Source: Cryoendolithus antarcticus
Lineage: Eukaryota; Ascomycota; Dothideomycetes; Cladosporiales; Cladosporiaceae
Assembly (NCBI GenBank): GCA_002077065.1
Contig: NAJO01000001.1
Coordinates: forward strand, 930,001-994,000
DNA length: 64,000 nt
Direction of reading: 5' to 3'
Shown: positions 33,334 through 42,900 of the stretch, piece by piece
Numbering within the stretch: position 1 is the first letter of the stretch
Layout of the letters: each line of letters begins with the position of its first letter
Position numbers and translations under genes: made by a program
The notes under the pieces: generated by a model
Told to the model about the DNA's origin: nothing
Database searches by the model: none
Seen by the model: the letters and a program-made list of their open reading frames with translations, nothing else

Positions 33334-34704
33334 ATGCACTTCACTCACTTACTCGCTCTGCTGGCAGCTAGCGCCATCGCAGCGCCAACGCATCTCGTCG
33401 AGCGCCAATTTGGTGGTCTTGGAGGATTAGGCGGAGGCAGCACAGAGAACGACATCCAGAATGGTGTCTGCAAGCGTATCACCTTCATCATGGCACGAGG
33501 GTCGACAGAGCCCGGCAACATGGTAAGCAGCATACTTTCTACGGTCGTCTGCATCCCCTTCACCGACACTGATCGCCTCACAGGGCTCCACAGTCGGACC
33601 TTCAACCTGCTCCGGCCTCAAGCAGGCTTACCCCAACGACGTCGCGTGTCAGGGCGTCGGCGGCGCGTACTCTGCCAGCATCGGCAATAATGCACTGCCT
33701 GGTGGTACAGACTCCGGCTCCATAGGCGCCAGCGTCGACACTTTCAATCTCGCTGCGAAGACATGCCCTGATACCATCATGGTTGGAGGCGGCTACAGGT
33801 ACATTGACATCTCCCCTTGGACTCGGATCTTTCCGTCTCCAGCTAACACCTCTTCAGCCAAGGCGCCGCAGTAATGACCCGCTCCGTCGGCACACTCCCC
33901 GACAACGTGAAGTCCCGCATCGCAGGCGTAGTGCTCTACGGCGACACGCAGAACCAGCAGACCGGCGGCTCGATCCCGGATTACCCCAAAGCGCAGACCC
34001 TGGTCATCTGCGCGGCCAGCGACGGTGTCTGCGGCGGCGCGCTGCTGGTCACGGCTGGACATCTGAGTTACGCTGGAAATGTACCGGATGCCGTCAAATT
34101 CCTGGGCCAGCAGGTCAGCCGGGCTGGGACCGGCGGATCAAGCAGTGGGGACGCTTCCAGCACGGGGAGCAGCACTGGTAGCAGCACTGGTAGCAGCACT
34201 GGTAGTAGCACTGGCAGCACTGGGTCCAGCTCGTCCACTAAATCTGGCTCAAGCTCGACTGGCTCCTCGTCTGGCCTCGGCGGACTATCCGGCGGCCTCG
34301 GCGGCTTATCGGGTAGTGGCGGCAGCTCCGGTCTCGGTGGTCTGGGTGGTCTCGGCTCCCTCGGCGGAAGCAGCGGTAGCTCAGGACTCAGCGGCCTCGG
34401 CTCATTCGGCGGCGGTAGCGGTAGTTCTGGTCTCGGCTCACTCGGCGGCAGTAGCGGTAGCTCCAGTCTCTCTGGTCTGGGTGGGCTTGGCTCGCTCGGT
34501 GGCAGTAGCGGGAGCTCTGGACTATCTGGCCTCGGTGGTCTCGGGTCGCTGGGTGGAAGCAGCGGCAGCTCTGGACTTAGTGGTCTGGGATCGCTAGGTG
34601 GTAGCTCTGGTAGCTCTGGATCGTCTGGACTGAGTGGTCTCGGATCGTTTGGAGGTGGCAGCAGTGGGCTGTCTGGACTTTCCGGGTTTGGGAAGAAGGA
34701 GTGA
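33334..34704 (+). CDS. Cutinase (CE5) with long Gly/Ser/Leu repeat tail
   Basis: Secreted serine esterase that hydrolyses plant cutin or related polyesters (family). Exons are 33334-33522, 33584-33798 and 33858-34704, predicting 416 residues. The signal peptide is MHFTHLLALLAASAIAAP. The oxyanion region ITFIMARGSTEPGNMGSTVG is followed by the nucleophile motif GGGYSQGAAV, created exactly at the second splice junction. The Asp/Cys block is CAASDGVCGG and the catalytic His is in TAGHLSY, so the triad is complete. From about residue 228 the enzyme carries a disordered tail of some 190 residues built of SSTG units and then longer LGSLGGSSGSSGLSGLGGLG-like units, ending FGKKE. No carbohydrate-binding module or GPI signal is evident. 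The start is the only ATG giving a signal peptide. Confidence 0.92.
34160..34690 (+). repeat. Coding minisatellite in the cutinase tail
   Basis: The DNA shows a 12-bp unit (AGCACTGGTAGC-like) at about 34165-34225. It is followed by degenerate longer units whose peptide repeats roughly every 20-23 residues (GSLGGSSGSSGLSGLGGL). All lengths keep the frame. Such arrays usually vary in copy number between isolates. Confidence 0.8.
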
Positions 34705-35002
34705 GCTAGATGCACACCCATGAAGTGACCACCGGGAGTTCGCAAACCCGGACGAGGGGCATGATGGAGTCAGTACGGAGCTATGTTCGAGGGTGCTGTC
34801 TATCATTCGCTCAGACTTTGTATGGTGATGAGCATATATAGCAGAGTGCTGGTCACTTGGTACGTACCGCGGTAATCTCCAATGCAGTGTCCCTTTCGGA
34901 AGTATTCATGTATTCGTATATTAGCATGAGGAGATTCATCTATGTACACTTCAAATCGTACATCCGTCCTACACCAGTCGCTCAACCCTCCTCCTCATTC
35001 GC

Positions 35003-38000
35003 TTATTCAATCTCCTCTTCCACCACACTACTCGTCCCTCTCCCTATCATCTCCCTCGCCGGCCCCTGCTCAATTACCCTCCCCTTCCCAAGCACAACAC
35101 ACCAATCCGCATTCCTTACAGCCTCCAACCGATGCGCGATAGTAATCACAGTACTCTCCCTCATCTCCTCATGCAGCACCTGCTGGATTTGCTGCGCAGT
35201 GTCGAAGTCAATACTAGCCGTGGCCTCATCCAAGATGATCACCGCACTACGCCTCAGCACTGCTCGCGCGAGACCGACGAGTTGGCGCTGGCCCTGAGAG
35301 AGATTAGAGCCGCCGCCATCGATAGGTGTCTCCAGTGACCAGCCTTGGCGGGCGCAGACGCGCGAGAGGACTGCAAGGCAGGAGTCGTCGGTGTGGGCTT
35401 CTAGGGGATCGAGGTTCTGGCGCATTGTGCCGGGGAAGAGGACTGGGTCTTGAGCGAGGAAAGTGATGCGCGTGCGGAGTAATTGCTTATCGACCATTGC
35501 GAGATCGATGTTGTCGATGCTGATGCTTCCATCAGAAGGTAGGATGGTGGCGAGTAAGGCGAGCGCCAGCGTGCTTTTGCCGGAGCCGGTGCGGCCGATA
35601 ATTGCGCACTTCGAGCCGCCCGGGATGGTGAAGGAGATGTTCGATAATGCTGGGTCGAGATGTGGAGCGTAGCGAATCGTGACCTTTTCGAAAACTATGT
35701 CACCTGTGAAGGAAGGCCACCAGGCTGGAGGACTGACTGTGCCAGCCGGTTCTTGAGCGAGGTGAAGAAGCTCTACCACGCGCTCGACGGAGACAAACTC
35801 CATCTGAAGCTGACCGTACTGACGACAAAGACTGTGGGTGCTAACGACAAACTTCTGAGCTGAGTTGAGGACGAAAGCGGTCAACCCAGGCGAGACGCCC
35901 GTCAGTAACGCGAGAAGCGTCAGTGTGTACTTTGAAATTGCAGAGAGTGCATCGTAACGGTACATCAGCCATGACTGCAGCGACCAGTAGAAGTGATCCA
36001 TCTTCTGAAAGGTGTCTACCACGCGGATAACGCGGTTTTGGAAGCGCTCCTGGGCGTCGAAGGCTCGCACTGTGATCAGACCATTCAGTAGCTCGCCGAA
36101 ATTCGACATGAGAGGTGTGAGTGACACCATCTCCAAGCGACGCAACGACTGCGACGTAGGCAGGAACCGTCGGAAGATGAGGATGAATACTATCGTCACT
36201 GCAACCGAGAACACGAGGAAACTTGGCGTGGTTGCAGCAATGACCACCACTGCAGTCACCCACGAGATGGCTTGCCAGCTCACGTTCTGGAACTGCTGGC
36301 TGATGTTGCCATCGATGACACCAATATCGCTGGTCATACGATTCATCAAGCGACCGATCGGCGTGACGTCGTAGAATCGGAAAGTAGCATGGCTGACACT
36401 GACCATGATGTCTTTGAACATGCGCTTGCCTGCCGTATAGACGATGAGCACCATTATGCAATTCGAAAAGGACCACAGTAATGTTCGCGAGAGTCCTATT
36501 AGCCCAAATGTGAGGATCCACGGTCGGACGTTTACTTCGGGGTCTGGGAAGCTGTCGAATAGTTGAGACGTCCTCACAGATGTACCCGCTTGCATGGAAA
36601 GTGCCTCTAGAATGGATGACTTGGTGTTGTACCGTTCGCCCCAAGACTTCAGAAGCCATGCGCTCCAGACAGAGAGTGATCTGTACACGACCAGGACGAC
36701 GACTAGTACTAGCCACAGTCGCAGATTGCCAGCTTCAATATACGACCAGTACACTGAAGCTCGGACGCCACCCTTGGCACGGTACTCTTCTTCGATGAAC
36801 TTGTCAGGTACAACGGCCGCTCTGCGCGTGGTGGTGTCCTCCTTCTTGACCTCATCGTTCGAGATGGCTGAAATCTCGCGCTGCAGTACCTCGGCTGAAG
36901 GTTCTTCAGTATCGAGCACGATTGCTTTGCCAGCTGTGATCTCTATGAGCTGGACGGCGTGATCTGCAACCAGATCGAGTCGATGAGTGACAAGCACGAC
37001 AGTCCGGCCGCGCATAAGAGGTCCGGTGAATAGATCACGAACTATAGTCTCTGCAGTCTGCTGATCGAGGGCAGATAATGGATCGTCTAGCAAGAGTATG
37101 CCTGCGCTGCTGTAGACTGCTCTGGCGAGGGCGACACGAGCACGCTGGCCGCCGGAAAGGCCGATGCCATTCTCGCCAATGAACGACTGGTCGCCAGCTT
37201 TGAACTCCTTGAGATCCGGGATCAATGCGCAAGCTTCTACAACGGCATCGTACCGGGTCTTATCGTATGGCGCGGAGAATAGTACATTGTCTCTGATGCT
37301 CATACTTTGCAGCCATGGCGTCTGTGAGCAGTAGCCAAAGGGTACTCTTGGACGTAACGATCGCCCTTCCAGTGTGTCGAGTTCACCAAGCAGCGCTTGC
37401 AAAAGGGCTGACTTGCCAGATGCCACTTCGCCACAAACCACTGTAAGACCCTCGGCGAATGTCAAAGACAAGTCTTGTAGCACCGGTGTCTTCCGCCCCG
37501 GCCACGCGAAAGAAGCATGCTCCACTGCGAGGTCGTCGCCAGCCATAGCACCTGTGGGATTATCGTCACGATCTGGCTCAGCCATGAAGTCCTCGATACG
37601 ACCAACGGCCACCCAGGCATTCAGCAAGACTGTGATGAGCCCTGGTAAGTCACGGAGACTCATCGTGAGCATGTTGAAGAGGTATAGTGCAGGGAACGCA
37701 ATGTCGACAGTAAGGGGTTGCTTGCCAATGACAGTGTATGCGTAGAAACCAATCGGTGGAGCTAGGTCAAGTGCCAGTGAATTGACGAAGCCGATCAACA
37801 GACCCCAAAGCGAAGTGATTACCCGCCAGTTCAGCTCTCGTTGCCGAGCAGTCATGATCTTATCCAGCCAGGCGTCTTGCCAGCCGTACCATCGCAAATG
37901 TCTAATGGCCTCAATGAATTGCGAAACAATTTGTAGCTTGCCATCAGTGGCCTTACGCCGACTTGTCTCGAACTTGACAAGTACGCGCACGAGCACAGCG

Positions 38001-39496
38001 TTGATGATCTGAGCCGTCAGCATAACTGCCACGGCCAATAGAGACGACCAGCCAAGGAAGTTGACCACCAAAGTCAAGGAAAATATCACGCTAAGCGGTT
38101 TTGTGATGAGACTCTGAAACTCCCAAAAGCGCTGTGCCACTTCGTAAACATCATTTCGCATGAGGTTGAGGATCTTCCCCATCGAGGCTGCGTCCTTGAC
38201 CTCTTCTTGCTTTGGCTTGCCCTTGAGTCTGCCCAAGCATGACGCGAATGACCAAGGCGAGCTCTTCGCTTCTTCCGTACTGGTATCCGGACTGTGGCCA
38301 TTCGAGGCGCTGCCGTTGGCTTCAGACTTCGTGTCGGGATTTACAAAGCCAATCTTCCGTGCCAAAGTCTTCTCGTACAGCATCGTGATCATCTCGCCGC
38401 GAGATCTTTCATAGCATCGTCTCCCAAACCATAGGCTGAAAACTCCAGACTGCGTCTTGAGCAGCTGGACTGCGAAGGTTATGGTAGCATATGTCAGAGC
38501 GGCGCGATGGGAAGCAGAGTCGTGCTGCATTGCGTTGAGCAGTCTCTGGAGTAGGACTGGTTCACCGAAGCCTGCGATGGTTTCGAAGATACCAAGAAAC
38601 GTGATAACCACAAGGTCGATCCCATTTGCCTGGAGAAGGCGCTGCATGACCGTCCCTTTCAGCCGACGGAAACGATCATGCAGCCTTCGATGCTGGAACT
38701 CGAAGCCAAGTTGCCAGACATCTGAGTCTTCTAGCTGCGTCTTGCTGCCCATGTCAATCAAGGGCGTCATCCACGACACACTCATGAATTGCCACAGGGT
38801 CATGTCGTCCTCGGGGCTCCGCAACGACGATGTTGCCTTGCTGAAGGGCTTGCTGATGGTGTGAGAAGGTAGAGACGGGTCACGTAGAGGCATGGACAAC
38901 AGTATGATGACAGCGATTGCACTTAGTGCCAACAGAGTGCTGTCAAGACCTTGTCTCGTCCGAGAGTCTGGCGCATCGCTCGCCAGCACGATACTTTGGC
39001 ATACGATGTAGATGCACTGGAGGAACAGCAAAGAGAATGGCGTCGTCCGAGGTCGCCGTACTGCCAACATCGCGAGTGTCACTGCCCATGGTACAAGTTG
39101 GACCAGATGGCCAAAGTCTGGCCAGCCAAGTATTGTCGCCGCGAGTTGCAGCGCGCCGCCGACCGATGCCACAACATCCAGTGATAAGGCGTAAAGACTA
39201 GGGCGACTAATCGCTTCCAGCACCAGGTCGTCAAGATCTGGGTGGGGACGTTCTGGCACGAAAGGTTGCGTCCATGCTGGCCTCCAGGAAATGCAAGATC
39301 CCAATGCCCAAACTATCGTCACCAGTGTCGCCACAACAGCAGGTAGTACTACGACGACGGGTAGAAAGCATGGCGTAAAGGCAGCCAATCGTCCGTCCCA
39401 CGGGTCAGCCCAGCAAATGTTTGGTAGGATATCGGATGTCCTGTTCAAGAGCAGTGTGGCGGTCTCATGGGGGCCAGCCAGCACGATCTGAGCCAT
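35003..39496 (-). CDS. ABCC (MRP-type) ABC transporter, full length
   Basis: ATP-driven exporter of the multidrug-resistance-protein subfamily, moving conjugates or drugs across the plasma or vacuolar membrane (family). One exon of 1497 residues from the ATG at 39496; the frame extends a few codons upstream without another ATG. The order is an N-terminal hydrophobic domain, TMD1, NBD1 at about residues 680-860 (Walker A GEVASGKSALLQ near 688, signature LSGGQRARVALARA near 780, Walker B ILLLDDPLSALD), TMD2, and NBD2 from about 1295 (GRTGSGKSTLALALL, LSQGQRQLVGLARAVLRR, VIILDEATASID). NBD1 has Val-Ala-Ser in its P-loop and NBD2 an LSQGQ signature, typical of asymmetrical ABCC proteins. Substrate cannot be read from sequence. 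Frame intact over 4.5 kb. Confidence 0.93.
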   Translation of the reverse strand: MAQIVLAGPHETATLLLNRTSDILPNICWADPWDGRLAAFTPCFLPVVVVLPAVVATLVTIVWALGSCISWRPAWTQPFVPERPHPDLDDLVLEAISRPSLYALSLDVVASVGGALQLAATILGWPDFGHLVQLVPWAVTLAMLAVRRPRTTPFSLLFLQCIYIVCQSIVLASDAPDSRTRQGLDSTLLALSAIAVIILLSMPLRDPSLPSHTISKPFSKATSSLRSPEDDMTLWQFMSVSWMTPLIDMGSKTQLEDSDVWQLGFEFQHRRLHDRFRRLKGTVMQRLLQANGIDLVVITFLGIFETIAGFGEPVLLQRLLNAMQHDSASHRAALTYATITFAVQLLKTQSGVFSLWFGRRCYERSRGEMITMLYEKTLARKIGFVNPDTKSEANGSASNGHSPDTSTEEAKSSPWSFASCLGRLKGKPKQEEVKDAASMGKILNLMRNDVYEVAQRFWEFQSLITKPLSVIFSLTLVVNFLGWSSLLAVAVMLTAQIINAVLVRVLVKFETSRRKATDGKLQIVSQFIEAIRHLRWYGWQDAWLDKIMTARQRELNWRVITSLWGLLIGFVNSLALDLAPPIGFYAYTVIGKQPLTVDIAFPALYLFNMLTMSLRDLPGLITVLLNAWVAVGRIEDFMAEPDRDDNPTGAMAGDDLAVEHASFAWPGRKTPVLQDLSLTFAEGLTVVCGEVASGKSALLQALLGELDTLEGRSLRPRVPFGYCSQTPWLQSMSIRDNVLFSAPYDKTRYDAVVEACALIPDLKEFKAGDQSFIGENGIGLSGGQRARVALARAVYSSAGILLLDDPLSALDQQTAETIVRDLFTGPLMRGRTVVLVTHRLDLVADHAVQLIEITAGKAIVLDTEEPSAEVLQREISAISNDEVKKEDTTTRRAAVVPDKFIEEEYRAKGGVRASVYWSYIEAGNLRLWLVLVVVLVVYRSLSVWSAWLLKSWGERYNTKSSILEALSMQAGTSVRTSQLFDSFPDPEVNVRPWILTFGLIGLSRTLLWSFSNCIMVLIVYTAGKRMFKDIMVSVSHATFRFYDVTPIGRLMNRMTSDIGVIDGNISQQFQNVSWQAISWVTAVVVIAATTPSFLVFSVAVTIVFILIFRRFLPTSQSLRRLEMVSLTPLMSNFGELLNGLITVRAFDAQERFQNRVIRVVDTFQKMDHFYWSLQSWLMYRYDALSAISKYTLTLLALLTGVSPGLTAFVLNSAQKFVVSTHSLCRQYGQLQMEFVSVERVVELLHLAQEPAGTVSPPAWWPSFTGDIVFEKVTIRYAPHLDPALSNISFTIPGGSKCAIIGRTGSGKSTLALALLATILPSDGSISIDNIDLAMVDKQLLRTRITFLAQDPVLFPGTMRQNLDPLEAHTDDSCLAVLSRVCARQGWSLETPIDGGGSNLSQGQRQLVGLARAVLRRSAVIILDEATASIDFDTAQQIQQVLHEEMRESTVITIAHRLEAVRNADWCVVLGKGRVIEQGPAREMIGRGTSSVVEEEIE

Positions 39497-39936
39497 CGGA
39501 AATGGCACTCAGCACCGTAGTTATCTGTCGATAGGGTCTGCACTCCATATCAGCATTGCCGCTCGCTTTGACAGCCAAAGTGTGACTCCGCGGGCTGCTG
39601 CCTTGCCTTGTTTGCGCACGATTGAGGCAAGGGAACTCAGAAAGTCAATTGTCCGGTCAAAGTTCGGCAATCGGTCGCGACTTCTGTCAGTCAAACCGCT
39701 CCTGCCGTTGTTTACATCTAACCAAATAGGGAAAACTCTCAAACTCCAAGGTCACCTCTGCCCGCAACGGCATCTACATCACCGCCGCATTCCTCGCTTA
39801 CGACCTCGTCGTCGATATCGCATCGGGTACTCGTCGACCACACTTGGACTTGACAAGATAGCGATGGGTTTACGCCGGCATTGAAGCGCTCGAAGTCGTC
39901 CACCTCCCTGTGTCGACCACGCCTTCCCCCGTGGTC
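39497..39936. promoter_or_regulatory. Divergent promoter, ABC transporter / IQGAP
   Basis: About 440 bp between two start codons transcribed apart. No gene or named motif was recognised. Confidence 0.45.
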
Positions 39937-42900
39937 ATGGCCCACTCCCAAAATGGGCAGCAATACCTGCGCTCACCCAAGTCGCCTCCGAGTAGCCGAT
40001 TTCGAGACCACAGCCCGACAAAGTCCTCACCACTGCGACACGCCCTGTCGACGAGATCTACCAACAGCGACACCGAAAACGCCGTACCCAGCCGGCAAGA
40101 CACATTGAGCAGCCACACGTCAAGCACGCACAGTCAACCAAGTGCTGGCGGACTGGGCGGCTATGACTCGAATGCTGATCCTTATGGGACGCGTCTGCCT
40201 GTAAAGCGCGATCGTAGCGAGAGTCCTGTTAAGAAGAACTCGGCGTTTGCGCAATGGGAGGCGCGTGAGCAGACGGAGCAGGCGCAAGCGGAGGAGTTGA
40301 CGCCCAGGCCAGCTCATAAGGCGAGCCGGACTGTAGAGTCTGTCTCGCCAAAGAAGTTGCGTGATGATGACTGGCGGTCGTCAACCGGGCGCAATGAGAG
40401 TCGGTCTGTGCTGTCGCCAGTCGCTCCTAACACCCTTCCGGAGCCTCCCCGCCACTCGCGAAGCCATTCCACTATCGAATCGCGCAACTATGCGGCGGAC
40501 ACGATGTCACCCCCAGCTCCGCCGCCGAAAGCACCGACATTCGCGCACAGCCGGAATTATATTGTAGACGGCACGGCGACCTCACCCTACCCAACGCCGT
40601 TGACCAGTCCGCCGAACACCGCGAATCGCAACAGCATGGCGACGCTTTCCAGGAGCGACTCGATGCGCGGAAGTACTCGAAGTCGGAACGGCGGACACGC
40701 GCGATTCGGCTCGGTGGACCAGTCCCCTCAGTTGGCGGATGAGGATCTCGCGAAGCTGAACAAAAGCTCGACACCTCAACTACGGCACCTGTCAAAGATA
40801 GCATCGAGTGGCGCCGAGGAGCTGGCGGTGCATTCGCCTGAAGAGCAAGTCGTGGGATTGGCCGGTCGTCGGAAGCTGCAGCGATCTGGCTCGGTGCGGG
40901 CGACACAAGCAGCGACGACCTCAAATTTTGGCTCGCAGTGGCAAAGCACTCGATGGATGGACACACAGCGCAAGCACATCCAGGCGTACGAGTACCTATG
41001 TCACATTGGAGAAGCTCGAGCTTGGATCGAGGACGTTATGGAACCGGACAAGCTGCCTCCTATTGTACAACTTGAAGAAGCGCTTCGTGATGGTGTTACT
41101 CTGGCAGAGGTAGTGAATCGACTGGTACCTAGCATGTCATCCGAACAACAGCGAATGATAGGGAGCCTTCGCATCTTTCGCTCAACACGGCTGCAATTCC
41201 GGCACAGTGACAACATCGCAATGTTCTTCCGCTTTGTCGCATCGATAGACCTTCCCGAGCTCTTTCGCTTCGAGCTTGTAGATCTATACGAGAAGAAGAA
41301 CATACCAAAAGTCATCTACTGCATACACGCACTGTCCTGGCTACTTTACCGGAGAGGCATTACATCATTCACGATATCGCATCTGGTCGGTCAGCTGGAG
41401 TTCACGGGCGAGGAGCTCGAAGCCACGCAGAAAGGCATCGACAAGAGCGGCGTGAAGATGCCCGACTTCGGTGGCATGCGGAAAGAACTCGATATACCTG
41501 AACCGCCACCTCCGCCAGACCCGTCACCCGAAGAGCAGATCCTGGTCCATGAGCATGTGATAGAAGACCTGCAGGGCCAGATGAAGGGCGCACTTAGGAG
41601 GATGCGGCTGGGTAATGTCATGCAGGATCTGTGGGATGCAGAGGTCGTTATTGGGCTGTTGCAGGCCAGAATTCGAGGTAGCTTTGCGAGAGAGGTCTTC
41701 GATTTCCGCTTTGCCATGGACTACTCGACTCGAAAGCTGCAAGCTGCTGCAAAGGGTAGTCTTGTCCGGCGCGGCATGCGACAACGCCGCAACGCATGGA
41801 AGTCGTCGGCGGGAAAGGAAAGCATAGTCAAGATTCAGTCACTTTGGCGTGGTAGGCAGGAGAGGGCAGAGACGCAGCGTATACGAAAGTCTTTGCGAGC
41901 TGCCCCTCAAGGTCTCAAGCAGCTGCAGGCAGCCATTAGGGGTACTCTCGGGCGCTGGAGAGTAGGTGACACCTGGCAGGAGACACGAGATGAGAGCTCC
42001 GAGCTTGCGACGCAACATCTCCAGGCCTTCGCGAGAGGCGCACTCGAGCGCATTCGCGTCGGGAGTATGATGAACGAGCTCTGGGACGTCGAGCACTTCG
42101 TTACAGCACTGCAAGCACGGCTTCGAGGCAGTACGATAAGACGCACTGCAGAGATACAGCGACTTGAGACTCGACAGGCTGCCGTAGAAGTTGTTCAGCT
42201 TCAAGCACTGGCTCGTGGCCTCATTCGTCGAAAGCACGCGAAGCGCGAGCACGGTGAACGGACAATACATAACGACTCAGTCACTGATGTTCAGTCGGCG
42301 GCTCGTGGGCTATTGACAAGGTTGCGGCATGCCAGGACGATAGGAGCACTACAAGGTCGGGAGAGCGCGATCTCCAATTTGCAATCCCGACTGCGCGCAA
42401 ATCATGCGAGAGCCGCTGTGAGACTGACCAAGGCCCAGCTACTGGTTACTGCGTCGGCTGTGACCGACCTACAAGCAGTTGCCCGGGGTTCAGATGTTCG
42501 ACGACGCAGTACAGCTCTACGGGAGAGTCTTCAGCAGCACTCCGACTCCGCGCAAGTCCTGCAAGGCTTCGTTCGAGCTATGCTACAGCGCCGCCGCATC
42601 GGAACTCAGCTCGGTCAGATCTACGACCACGAGGACACGATCACCCACCTCCAAGGCTTCGCACGAGCGTACATCCAGCGACAGCGGGTCTTCGAGGATC
42701 TTGTGGGCATGGAGCGTGAAGAAGAGGCCATCTCTCAACTGCAAGGCTTTGCCCGAGCATTGCTTACACGCGCACAGATCGGTAACGAGCTCGCGGAGCT
42801 GGAGAGTCACGAAGCTGTGTTTGTCGAGCTGCAGGCCGCCGCACGTGCGTTCTGTGTGCGCAGCAAGTTCGAGGAGAAGAAAGTGCACTACCGGCAGAAC

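Noticed and set aside
34068..34745. 225-codon minus-strand frame, Pro/Leu-rich
   Set aside because: It is the antisense of the cutinase repeat tail; the composition follows from the repeat.
35841..36716. 291-codon minus-strand frame
   Set aside because: Lies inside the ABC transporter second membrane domain in another frame.
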